A stretch of DNA of 64,000 nucleotides, taken from the NCBI RefSeq assembly GCF_927904885.1, contig NZ_CAKMNW010000010.1, positions 43,676 to 107,675 of the forward strand, in the 5' to 3' direction. A model generated the notes under the pieces. That model made no database searches. It was given only the letters and a program-made list of their open reading frames with translations, and was not told the origin of the DNA. Source of the stretch: Candidatus Nitrotoga sp. M5 (GTDB lineage Bacteria; Pseudomonadota; Gammaproteobacteria; Burkholderiales; Gallionellaceae). Position numbers and translations under genes: made by a program. This document shows positions 18,575-27,402 of this stretch, one piece after another (within the stretch, counting starts at the first letter, position 1; every line of letters starts with the position of its first letter).

Positions 18575-19385
18575 TTAGCGGAGTGAGGACAGTTTCTCTA
18601 TGGATTCGCTGGTGAACTGACAATCCTGATCGATGTTGAATATCTCGATTGTTCCATATGCATGTAATGCCTGTTCAAGGCAGTCCACACAGAACGCACT
18701 ATCCAGTGTATCCGATAACCGCCACGACAGTAATTTACGCGGGCACCGGCAATCACGACCATCAATACACAGGCCTGTGACCAAGTGGATAGTCGTGGTG
18801 CCCGCACTCCATACCTGATTGGGACGGTTTACACCACTCCTCTTAACAGGAGAACGAAGCTTGCGTTGCGTGTGTGGGCGGCTGGTATTTGGTCCCAGTG
18901 CCATATTGGCAAGCCCCATCATGTTCGTCAACTTCTACACCCGCTTGCAGTTGATCTTGCGCCCAAGAAACAAAGGGTAAGTCTATATTTTGCGGCTTAC
19001 GTAAAACGGATTTCGGATATGTTTAACATCAATCAGGGCCAGTGCTTCAACGGTGCTGGCCCATTGCCTGCGTTTCTTTATTGGCGGCCCCCAGATTTTT
19101 TTAGTCAGTCCAACTCCATCTTCAAGCGGCCAATTCCAGAATACAGCCGCTCTGGGCTGGCAAGCGGATAGGCAGGTTCCGACCCGCGCTTGGCATCCAA
19201 CAGACTGGCCCTCTGCTCTTGTAGCTCCTTCTTTCCACATGCGAATCTGCATGAGACGCTCCCTAATCCCTACCTAATTTGATTCACCATCTTGATGCCA
19301 CGGATCGCTTGAAGTGCTACCTTGCCTTCGGACTTACCACTAAAATTCTTGCGCTTCGCGTCACTCTTAACCTGCTACTTACGGC
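18575..19385 (-). pseudogene. IS3-family element remnant (orfA and orfB, frameshifted)
   Basis: Minus-strand frames recover both genes of an IS3 element in order. OrfA: SDAKRKNFSG, KVALQAIRGIK, LLDAKRGSEPAYP, then ERLYSGIGRLKMELD. OrfB: NPFYVSRKI, GLANMALGPNTSRPH, RPNQVWSAGTT, LLSWRLSDTLDSAFCVD, then EIFNIDQDCQFTSE. The DDE region is intact in places, but several frameshifts and stops interrupt it and the end after the second Asp block is missing. No terminal repeats or target duplications found. Confidence 0.82.
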
Positions 19386-19967
19386 AACAATATTTTCACC
19401 TTAATTTCAATTGCAAAATTTAAAGCATCGGCTTTAGCCGGTCAGCTTTCGCCTTGCAAATTCAGCAAGTAGGAATAACTATAGCAAGCTCCTCCCTGCT
19501 GGTGTTGCGCGTTTAGCCTGGCGCTTGCAAGGGGACTTTAGTCATCTGCGCCGGGCTGCGCTAACCTACCTGTAGTCAAGTTATTGCCTTAATATCAAAT
19601 GCCACTTTAGCCGCCCATTTGCGTGCTTATGGGATGGCGCATGAATGTATATTGAGCACGTCTTCAATCATCATCGATTCTCTATGGCAACTGTTCAAAT
19701 ACCTACTTAAATCGTAGTAACATCAAAAACTATTATAGTTTTTATTCGAACATATTTTATGCTTTTCTCTCCTATTCAAAAAATAAACAATTTACTTATT
19801 TACTCTTTTTAAGTGTCGACCTACCATTGTGAACTTGCTGGAAGTGCAACTTCAGATAAATACGAGAGTTTGATTTAAGCTGCTTGCGAAACTTCGTTAC
19901 CCGAGGATGCGTCAGAATGGTATGAACATTGATTGAAAATTCAGCTTTTACTTACAAGGAGATCGCC
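19386..19967. other. Non-coding region upstream of the metalloprotease
   Basis: About 580 bp with no supportable ORF. It follows the 5' end of the IS3 remnant. GC content falls sharply near 19700-19810, where the metalloprotease promoter may lie. No repeat end was identified. Confidence 0.4.
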
Positions 19968-20984
19968 ATGAAAGAGAATTTAAAAATTTGTCACGACAGG
20001 CTTCTGCCACTCGATCTTGCCCGTCCACAACAGACAATCAGGCTCGGCACGGGGCCAGTGCAGGCGGTCTTCGTTTTTAGAAAAATGTGGATTAATGGAT
20101 CGACACTACGCGTTCGATTCATGGGCGGGACAGATGCACAGCAAGCAATCGCCAAAGAACAAGCTCTATGGTGGCTTCCGCATGCGAATCTGAAATTCGA
20201 GTTTACCAACGCGCCTGACGCAGAGATTCGCATTGCCTTTAATTCCTCAGATGGAGCGTGGTCCTATATCGGCACAGATTGTCTATCTATCCCGCGTGAT
20301 CAGCCCACGATGAACCTTGGATTCCTCGATGGTGGCACTGCCGCCCATGAGTTTGGCCATACAATCGGCCTGGCACACGAACATCAAAATCCATCTGGGG
20401 GCATTGAATGGAACGAGGAAGTCGTTCTCCGTGACCTAAGCGGCCCACCGAATAACTGGACCCAGGATCAAATTCGGCACAATGTATTGGACAAGTATGC
20501 GGTTAATCAAATCAAGGGGACGGAATTCGATCCCGATTCGATCATGCTTTACTTCTTTCCAGACACTTGGGTCAAAAGCGGCCACGGCACTAAACAGAAT
20601 AACGTGTTGTCAGCGCTGGACCGAGCTTTCATCGCCAGTGAACAAGCCTATCCGCACGCTGCGGTTCAAGCGATCGAATTGGGCGTCAATGCAGCACCTG
20701 TATCAACCTCTATCGGCGTGCCTGGTGAAGAAGACGTGTTCAAATTTACCGTAAAAAAGTGCGGTCGTCATATCATACAAACGGGCGGTCAGACCGATGT
20801 GGTGATGAAGTTATTCGGTCCCAACAGTCAGACGAGCCTTATCACCGAAGACGACGATGGCGGATTTGGGCTAAATTCAAAAATTGCAGTTGAACTCATT
20901 CCAGGACAATATTTTGCCCAAGTTCGACACTATAACAAGACTCAAGGTACAGGCTCATATAGCATCAGGGTGAACCAAACATAA
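19968..20984 (+). CDS. Astacin/M12-like zinc metalloprotease with C-terminal PPC domain
   Basis: 338 residues from the ATG at 19968, preceded by AAGGAG; an upstream ATG at 19929 lacks a site. The zinc motif is HEFGHTIGLAHEH (HExxHxxGxxHEH), and SIMLYFF is a plausible Met-turn. From about residue 225 the sequence (VPGEEDVFKFTV, then TDVVMKLFGPNS, EDDDGG, and QYFAQVRHY) matches a bacterial pre-peptidase C-terminal (PPC) domain, usually found on secreted proteases. Oddly, no Sec signal peptide is visible, so it may act in the cytoplasm or leave by another route. No operon partner. Confidence 0.85.
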   Translation: MKENLKICHDRLLPLDLARPQQTIRLGTGPVQAVFVFRKMWINGSTLRVRFMGGTDAQQAIAKEQALWWLPHANLKFEFTNAPDAEIRIAFNSSDGAWSYIGTDCLSIPRDQPTMNLGFLDGGTAAHEFGHTIGLAHEHQNPSGGIEWNEEVVLRDLSGPPNNWTQDQIRHNVLDKYAVNQIKGTEFDPDSIMLYFFPDTWVKSGHGTKQNNVLSALDRAFIASEQAYPHAAVQAIELGVNAAPVSTSIGVPGEEDVFKFTVKKCGRHIIQTGGQTDVVMKLFGPNSQTSLITEDDDGGFGLNSKIAVELIPGQYFAQVRHYNKTQGTGSYSIRVNQT

Positions 20985-21253
20985 AGTATCGGATTATCTT
21001 CCCCACTTTGCCCGGCAAACTACTGTCGGGCATCATTGAATATCTCCCAGGTCCTGCACAACGTGTGCTTTACATCATTGTCAGTGCATATGGTAGCTCA
21101 ACGTTCTTTGAATCATTTCGGTTTCCGCTCCTCACTACCAACGCATGGCCAGAGCCACGATGATGTTCAGCCTGAATTTCGTTCTGGACTTTCAGTGACC
21201 AAACTTGCCCGTCGATGGTCGACAAACGAAACAACCAAAGGTAAAGCATTTGT

Positions 21254-21694
21254 TTAGCGTCGCAGGTTAGCACGAGCCCATGACACAATACCGGCCACAT
21301 CCATAGCGCCCGCCTGCCTTGCCACCTCGTTTCCATGTTTGAAGATTGCCAGAGTGGGAATGCTGCGGATGTTATAGCGCGCACCCAGTTCCTGTGCTTC
21401 TTCTGTGTTTAGTTTAGCTAAACGTATTACTGGTTCGAGTTTCTCAGCTGCCTGAATAAAGGCGGGCGCCATCATGCGGCAGGGACCACACCATGGTGCC
21501 CAGAAATCCACCAGAACCGGGATATCATTTCGTGTGATGTGCTTCTCGAAGTTGCTGCTGCTCAGCTCAATCGGATGCGAGTTAAACAGAGCATGTTTGC
21601 ATTTGCCGCAGTTCGGCTGGCTGCTTAACTTAGCAGAAAGAATACGGTTTACTGCATCGCAATTCGGACAGACGATATTTATGGATTCGCTCAT
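21254..21694 (-). CDS. trxC: Thioredoxin 2 (zinc-ribbon type)
   Basis: 146 residues. The N-terminal zinc ribbon has CPNC and CGKC pairs, and the thioredoxin domain carries WAPWCGPCRMMAP and the cis-Pro region SIPTLAIF. This is the TrxC architecture, a cytosolic oxidative-stress disulfide reductase. It follows nadC by 45 bp on the same strand and is probably co-transcribed. Confidence 0.95.
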   Translation of the reverse strand: MSESINIVCPNCDAVNRILSAKLSSQPNCGKCKHALFNSHPIELSSSNFEKHITRNDIPVLVDFWAPWCGPCRMMAPAFIQAAEKLEPVIRLAKLNTEEAQELGARYNIRSIPTLAIFKHGNEVARQAGAMDVAGIVSWARANLRR

Positions 21695-21739
21695 AAATTT
21701 TTCTCAGTTCTGATTGCTCCCAACATGGGGAACGATAGG

Positions 21740-22585
21740 TTAAATTTCAAACCGCATCGATAAATCTATAGCATGTATATCTTTAGTCAGGCCACCAATA
21801 GAAATGCGTTCTACGCCGGTCTCTGCGATAGCACGTATTTTATCCAGAGTAATACCGCCGGAGGCTTCCAGCTCAGCTCGTCCGTCTGTGAATTTAACAG
21901 CAGCACGCAAACTATCAAGATCGAAATTATCGAGCAAAATTAACTTGGCACCTGCCTCTAGCGCTTCATTCAGCTGTTCCATATTTTCTACTTCAATTTG
22001 GATGCTTATACTCCCAGGCGCAATACGGAAAGTTTGTTCCAACGCAGGACGAATACCACCTGCAGCCAAGATGTGATTCTCCTTAATCAGCACGCCATCA
22101 AATAAACCAATCCGCTGATTATGTCCGCCCCCCATTTTTACTGCATATTTCTGCGCTAAGCGAAGACCAGGCAGCGTCTTGCGTGTATCCAGAATTTTTG
22201 CGTGCGTTCCTTGCACTGCTTCGACATAGTGCCGCGTTTGCGTGGCAGTAGCAGAAAGTGTCTGCAAAAAGTTAAGCGCGCACCGTTCGGCAGTCAGCAT
22301 TGCACGTGCATCCCCGCGTATCTTACACATCGTTTGCTTCGCTGTTACGACATCACCATCCTGCGCAAGCCAATGAATGATGCAATTTTTATCCATAGCT
22401 TTGAAACACGCATTAAACCAAGCTGTGCCACATAACACTGCATCTTGGCGCGTTATTACAGTAGCCTGCGCTTCTGTATGGCGAGGAATTAGTTGTGCGG
22501 TGAGATCACCATCGCGCAGATCTTCATCGAGAGCGGTGGTTACGCTTGCATTAATATTGGCCGCTAGTTCATGTTGGTTTATCAT
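21740..22585 (-). CDS. nadC: Quinolinate phosphoribosyltransferase (carboxylating)
   Basis: 281 residues, the usual size. It converts quinolinate and PRPP to nicotinate mononucleotide in de novo NAD synthesis. Motifs: EDLRDGDLTAQLIP, ERCALNFLQTLSATAT, ILDTRKTLPGLR, KYAVKMGGGHNQRIGLFD, KENHI, and late LEASGGITLDKI with GVERISIGGLT. First gene of a likely nadC-trxC unit. Confidence 0.96.
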   Translation of the reverse strand: MINQHELAANINASVTTALDEDLRDGDLTAQLIPRHTEAQATVITRQDAVLCGTAWFNACFKAMDKNCIIHWLAQDGDVVTAKQTMCKIRGDARAMLTAERCALNFLQTLSATATQTRHYVEAVQGTHAKILDTRKTLPGLRLAQKYAVKMGGGHNQRIGLFDGVLIKENHILAAGGIRPALEQTFRIAPGSISIQIEVENMEQLNEALEAGAKLILLDNFDLDSLRAAVKFTDGRAELEASGGITLDKIRAIAETGVERISIGGLTKDIHAIDLSMRFEI

Positions 22586-22999
22586 TTTCGTTTAGCCTTA
22601 GACGCTGTAGCATGCTAAATTATAAAATATAAATTTCATCTTAAACGATGAGCAAGCAAAGCCTGCCTTTTCGCACATCATTATCCTCCTGAACTTTCGT
22701 GAGCTACGGCCTGTGTCGTCTAGCCCAACAATGACAGCTGCTCCGCCTGCAAAATATTTAACCAAAGCAAGCAGTTTTCTTATTTATCTTATACAGCTGC
22801 TACTTTCTGATCACTCTCAAATCATGCTCTACTCAAATTGAAGCAGGGATTATTTTTGTGTAATAATTTTTGATTAGCTTTCTAGTGAAGCAATCGTCGA
22901 GAAAAGTAATGTTTCCACCTCCTTCTCCACCTCACAACATCTGATGTCACAGTTTAATATATTGTGAGGACGTACGACTTATTCTGACCGGAGGCAATC
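22586..22999. other. Divergent intergenic region between nadC and the OYE gene
   Basis: 414 bp that must hold two outward promoters. AT-rich stretches occur near 22617-22640 and 22940-22965. No operator, repeat or small gene is clear. Confidence 0.4.
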
Positions 23000-24196
23000 A
23001 TGACACTATCCAACACATCCACTACACAAACAATGCCTGCAGAACGTCTGTTTCAGCCTGTCCAGCTGGGTCGCTATACGCTGCCTTACCGGATCGTCAT
23101 GGCACCACTAACGCGTTCACGCGCCCTCCAGCCGGGCAATGTCCCCTCCCCTCTCAATGCACTTTATTACGCACAACGGGCCTCGGCAGCACTCATCGTT
23201 AGCGAAGCGACCCAAGTTTCAATGCAGGGTCAGGGTTACGCTTGGACACCGGGAATCCACAGTCGTGAACAAATAAAGGGCTGGCGAAATGTTACAGACA
23301 CAGTGCATGAGGCCGGTGGTTTATTCTTTATGCAGCTATGGCATGTCGGACGTATTTCCCATCCAGCGCTGCAACCCGACAACATGCTCCCAGTCGCTCC
23401 GTCGGCCATTAAGCCTAACGGAGAGGCATTCATTGGGAATGAAAAAGGCCAGGGCAAAATGGTACCGTTCGTAACCCCGCGAGCTTTACAGATCGATGAG
23501 ATACCCTATATCGTCCGTCAATATGTGCGCGCGTCCAAAAATGCGCTAATTTCGGGCTTTGATGGCGTGGAGATTCATAGCGCCAACGGTTATTTACTCG
23601 ATCAATTTATTAACTCTCACACCAATCGGCGCAACGATGAATATGGTGGCTCAGTCGCAAATCGGGCGCGGCTGCTTCTGGAAATAGTTGAGGCGGTTAT
23701 TGAAATTTGGGGGGCAGATCGTGTCGGTGTGCGTTTATCGCCGCTTGGCACTTTCAACGACATAAGTGATGACGATCCGGAAACAACCTTCGGTTATATC
23801 GCCGAAAAATTAAACAATTATCAGATCGCCTACCTGCATCTTGTCAACCCGGCCACGGCCGCGCTTGAAAAAAACGCGGCTCCCGATCCAGCCGCACTGC
23901 GGATTCTGAAACTGATGCGGAAAAAATTCTGTGGCACCCTGATTCTGGCCGGCGGCTTTAATTACGACACAGCCGAAACCTGGCTGCAACAGGGCAAAGC
24001 AGACTTGATCGCCTTTGGCCGAAAGTTTCTGGCCAATCCAGACCTGCCGGAACGCTTTCGTACCCACGCACATCTCAATGCTGCAGATCAGAGCACCTTC
24101 TATGGCGGCTGTGCAAAAGGCTATACCGATTACACCAGCCTTGCTCAAGAACGAGGCGAGGCACCAAAATTCCACATCGATGAAAATTGGCGCTAA
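23000..24196 (+). CDS. Old Yellow Enzyme family alkene reductase
   Basis: 398 residues. An FMN TIM-barrel oxidoreductase of the NemA/OYE type that reduces activated C=C bonds or nitro groups with NAD(P)H. Motifs: MAPLTRSRA near residue 35, FMQLWHVGRISHP, then the active-site strand GFDGVEIHSANGYLLDQF with His and Asn, NRRNDEYGGS, and C-terminal DLIAFGRKFLANPDLPER. GGAGG precedes the ATG. It stands alone, so its substrate cannot be told from context. Confidence 0.93.
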   Translation: MTLSNTSTTQTMPAERLFQPVQLGRYTLPYRIVMAPLTRSRALQPGNVPSPLNALYYAQRASAALIVSEATQVSMQGQGYAWTPGIHSREQIKGWRNVTDTVHEAGGLFFMQLWHVGRISHPALQPDNMLPVAPSAIKPNGEAFIGNEKGQGKMVPFVTPRALQIDEIPYIVRQYVRASKNALISGFDGVEIHSANGYLLDQFINSHTNRRNDEYGGSVANRARLLLEIVEAVIEIWGADRVGVRLSPLGTFNDISDDDPETTFGYIAEKLNNYQIAYLHLVNPATAALEKNAAPDPAALRILKLMRKKFCGTLILAGGFNYDTAETWLQQGKADLIAFGRKFLANPDLPERFRTHAHLNAADQSTFYGGCAKGYTDYTSLAQERGEAPKFHIDENWR

Positions 24197-24468
24197 ACAC
24201 ATATTCACAGACTCGCAGCCTGACGGACTTAAAGGAAATCGGCTGAAAATTTAGCTGATCGGTGATTATCTCGCCACTTTTTTTGCAATAGCACAACAAC
24301 TAACCTGCGAAATCGTCAAGTGGGTAAGCAGATATTTCGCCGCAAGGTAAAAGCTTGCAAAATCACCCTCGTTCAGCTCAATTTTCGTTACGCTTTTTAA
24401 GCTCACTTGGACTCGCCGAAATATTCATTTTGTCTCCCGATGAGGCGCGTAACCACCTAAAATGCGAG

Positions 24469-25278
24469 TCAGAAAGTGACGGCTGGCAGAGCACTAATTA
24501 ACTTGTTTGATTTCGCTTGAAAATTCAACGGGTGCGACGAGCAAAGTAATTTTGCATGGTGCCTTATTGTGGATGCGGGGGGTGGGAACTCAATATTTTT
24601 CACGGCGAAGACGACTTTGTTGTATCTGTCCTCCGTTTCAACAACCACTAGGCGACTGGCAAAACTGTTGTGGATTCGCGCCAGGTATTCATCGTGGCAA
24701 GCGTAGCTGCTCCACAAGTTGACTACCATAATGCCGTTGTCAGCCAAAGATGCAAAGCAATCATCATAAAACTGTTGACTGCTTAATTGAACGGATAATC
24801 CAGCCGCATCATATCCATCAATCATCAGTACATTCGGCTGATTGGCTGAATCTGTAACCCACTCGGCCCCATCGCCCAGCAACACTTTAAAACGTGTATC
24901 GTCTGCAGGTATTGCAAATTCATTTCGCAGTGCAATCACATCTTGATTAATTTCGATAACCGTAATTTTTGTCTCGGGTAAATAGCGGTAGCAATACTTA
25001 GCCAGTGAACCACCGCCTAACCCTATCATTGCGATATGCTTGGGTGATTGCTCAAACAACAAAAAACTCATCATAATTCTGGTGTAACTAAAGTGCAGCG
25101 TGTCTGGTTCTTCAATACACATCCCGCTTTGTACGTATAAGGCATCAAAATGCAACGCAAGAATTCCTTCACGCTCTTTTAAATAAGGCTTATCAGTTTC
25201 AACATTCGTTTGAGGCTTAATAATCCAGGCAACCATCTGGTCAATTTTCTGCTGCATTGCTTTCGTAATATTTTTCAT
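24469..25278 (-). CDS. Spermidine-synthase-like protein
   Basis: 269 residues. The Rossmann methyltransferase-like fold of the SpeE family is seen in IGLGGGSLAKYCYRYLP, ITVIEINQDVI, VLLGDGAEWV and LMIDGYDAAGL. The SpeE catalytic VDSxDP-type segment is replaced by MIDGYDAAGL, so aminopropyl transfer is not assured. No speD lies nearby. It may be a spermidine synthase homologue with another role. No ribosome site is obvious. Confidence 0.8.
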   Translation of the reverse strand: MKNITKAMQQKIDQMVAWIIKPQTNVETDKPYLKEREGILALHFDALYVQSGMCIEEPDTLHFSYTRIMMSFLLFEQSPKHIAMIGLGGGSLAKYCYRYLPETKITVIEINQDVIALRNEFAIPADDTRFKVLLGDGAEWVTDSANQPNVLMIDGYDAAGLSVQLSSQQFYDDCFASLADNGIMVVNLWSSYACHDEYLARIHNSFASRLVVVETEDRYNKVVFAVKNIEFPPPASTIRHHAKLLCSSHPLNFQAKSNKLISALPAVTF

Positions 25279-25625
25279 GTGTTAATTTTTTAGGTCTAAG
25301 CAAACAGGACGGTAAATACCGGCTTTAACGTCAATCATTTTTCAAGTAAACGAGTTGTTACCGATGTTGAATTATGAGCACGCCAAATCACAAATGCACC
25401 AGCTTGCATATTAAGACACCGAAGGGAGGTGCCACGAACGTGTCTCGGGCAAGCATGACGCAATAAACAGCTTGCATGTACGGACAGAGTAGACTTTAGC
25501 AGCCTGCCCTCCCTCATCATTCTACCCAATTTGTTTTGGCTACAATTTATTTCAATATTTACTCATTACTATCAATATCTATCAACATTATTAATCTGCT
25601 GGATAATTCTGACAGGTGGCAATCG
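25279..25625. other. Intergenic region, nothing recognised
   Basis: About 350 bp upstream of the spermidine-synthase-like gene. A 64-codon minus frame at 25335-25529 has no family resemblance and a cysteine/arginine-rich composition typical of a chance ORF. I see no tRNA, repeat or hairpin. Confidence 0.35.
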
Positions 25626-25922
25626 TTACAATTGAGTGATGTAACAATGAATAGCCAATTGAATAAACTGGGCAGAGTGCTGCAATTTGCAGTTTCTCAC
25701 GATGCTGGTATGACGAACACCAACAATTTTGGGACTGATGGAAAAATTTTTGGCAATTTCAAGTATTGAACTGCCGTCTGCCATCCGTATGAATAGGTGA
25801 AATTTACGTTTGGAAAGTGCGTTTATAAACAGACGGCACTTGACAACTAATCGCTCCACGACATGCAATAAAAGTGGCTCTGCACAGGAAAAACACCATG
25901 CATAATGGCTTAACTTAGTGGC
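25626..25922 (-). pseudogene. IS1595-like remnant, N-terminal part with terminal repeat
   Basis: Minus-strand frame reading CRLFINALSK, then RMADGSSILEIAKNFSIS, then VGVRHTSIVRN resembles the zinc-ribbon/HTH start of IS1595-type transposases (ADGxSxxxAAxxxGISxxTAFRWRH). The zinc cysteines are mostly gone and no catalytic region follows. The putative terminal repeat ATGGCTTAACTTAGTGGC lies at 25905-25922 and is shared with 13720-13738. Confidence 0.45.
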
Positions 25923-26037
25923 ATGCAGGCGTGTCCCTCAAAAAATCACCCCCTGAAACAAATTATGATCTTCGGATAATCGATGTAGCGCAAACTCAAA
26001 TCATAAATTAAGTGTTTAGATATATCCGCAGCTCTTC

Positions 26038-27399
26038 TCAAGCTTTGCTTACAATACCATGGCGATTTATTACATCGTAGAGTGTGGGGCGGCTGACACC
26101 GAGCAATTCGGCTGCCTTGACCATATTGCCATCGACTCTCGCCAGAGCGGTCACTACGGCATTGTATTCAGCGTTATCACGTACCTGTCTCAAATTAATA
26201 AACTCCTTTGCTTTGGGTGAAGTCGACAAACCAATATCTTCTATATTTATTTGAGAGCCTTCAGCCATGATAACTGCACGCTTGATGCAGTTTTCCATTT
26301 CACGTACATTACCTGGCCAATCATATTCTTCTATCATAGCCAGCGCTTCCTGGCTAAAGCTTAAAGAAGAACGCCCTTCATTAACACAGAATTTGTTTTT
26401 AAAATGGTGCGCCAACAATGCGGCATCACCCACACGTTCCCGCAGTGAGGGAATAGTGACTGTAATCTCGCTTAAACGGTAATAGAGGTCTTCGCGGAAG
26501 CGTTCTGCAACGCTCAGCTCCTTCAGATTACGATGTGTTGCGCAGATAATCCGTACATCAACAGGAATTTCCTGACGCCCCCCTACTCTCTCGATTACCC
26601 TCTCTTGCAAAAAACGGAGAAGTTTTGCTTGTAGAGGCATGGGCATATCCCCTACTTCATCAAGAAAAAAAGTGCCTCCATCTGCAAGCTCAATTTTACC
26701 TAACGTCTGTTTGGCGGCTCCGGTAAACGCTCCCTTTTCGTAACCAAACAACTCGCTCTCCAGAAGATTTTCCGGAATTGCAGCGCAGTTGATAGCCATG
26801 AAACGCTTCTCCTGCCGCGGACTCAACTGGTGTAGCGCTTTTGCCAACAGTTCTTTGCCTGTTCCACTATCACCCAACAGCATGACCGAGGCAGAGGATG
26901 GCGCCACTTTCTCGATGCTACGACATACCTTTAACATACCAGGATCCCGACTAATGATACTCGACAAAGGGGAGTCCGCCTGAATCTGTAAAATCCTGCG
27001 GTTCTCCTGTTGTAGAGCGTGCAAATAAAATGCACGTTCAACCACTAACCCCAGTATCTCTGAATCAAACGGTTTCTGATGAAAATCATATGCCCCCATA
27101 CCTATCGCTTTCACAGCATTGGCATGGTCTTGATTCCCAGAGAGCACGATCAGTTTGGTGTCAGGAGCAAGCGCAAGAATCTGTTGCAGGATGGCCAACC
27201 CTTCTGAAGCACCATCGGGATCGGGAGGAAGACCAAGATCCATGGTAATAACTGCGGGTTCATGTCGTCTGACTTGTGCCAAGGCACTTTCTCGATCTCC
27301 CGCAAGCAGAACTTCATAAGCATCAAAATTCCAGCGTAATTGTTTTTGCAAGCCGGGATCATCTTCAATAACAAGCAGCTTTTTTTTATTTTGACTCAT
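26038..27399 (-). CDS. prsR: Sigma-54 response regulator PrsR (exosortase/PEP-CTERM system)
   Basis: 453 residues. Receiver domain (residues 1-125, MDLGLPPDPDG with the phospho-acceptor Asp); sigma-54 AAA+ domain with GDSGTGKELLAKALH Walker A, GAFTGA contact loop and GGTFFLDEVGDM Walker B; C-terminal Fis-type HTH (KAAELLGVSRPTLYDVINRHG). It follows prsK by 3 bp. The prsK-prsR pair is known to control exopolysaccharide genes in PEP-CTERM-bearing bacteria. The name rests on this architecture and the neighbours. Confidence 0.92.
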   Translation of the reverse strand: MSQNKKKLLVIEDDPGLQKQLRWNFDAYEVLLAGDRESALAQVRRHEPAVITMDLGLPPDPDGASEGLAILQQILALAPDTKLIVLSGNQDHANAVKAIGMGAYDFHQKPFDSEILGLVVERAFYLHALQQENRRILQIQADSPLSSIISRDPGMLKVCRSIEKVAPSSASVMLLGDSGTGKELLAKALHQLSPRQEKRFMAINCAAIPENLLESELFGYEKGAFTGAAKQTLGKIELADGGTFFLDEVGDMPMPLQAKLLRFLQERVIERVGGRQEIPVDVRIICATHRNLKELSVAERFREDLYYRLSEITVTIPSLRERVGDAALLAHHFKNKFCVNEGRSSLSFSQEALAMIEEYDWPGNVREMENCIKRAVIMAEGSQINIEDIGLSTSPKAKEFINLRQVRDNAEYNAVVTALARVDGNMVKAAELLGVSRPTLYDVINRHGIVSKA

Positions 27400-27402
27400 A
27401 AA

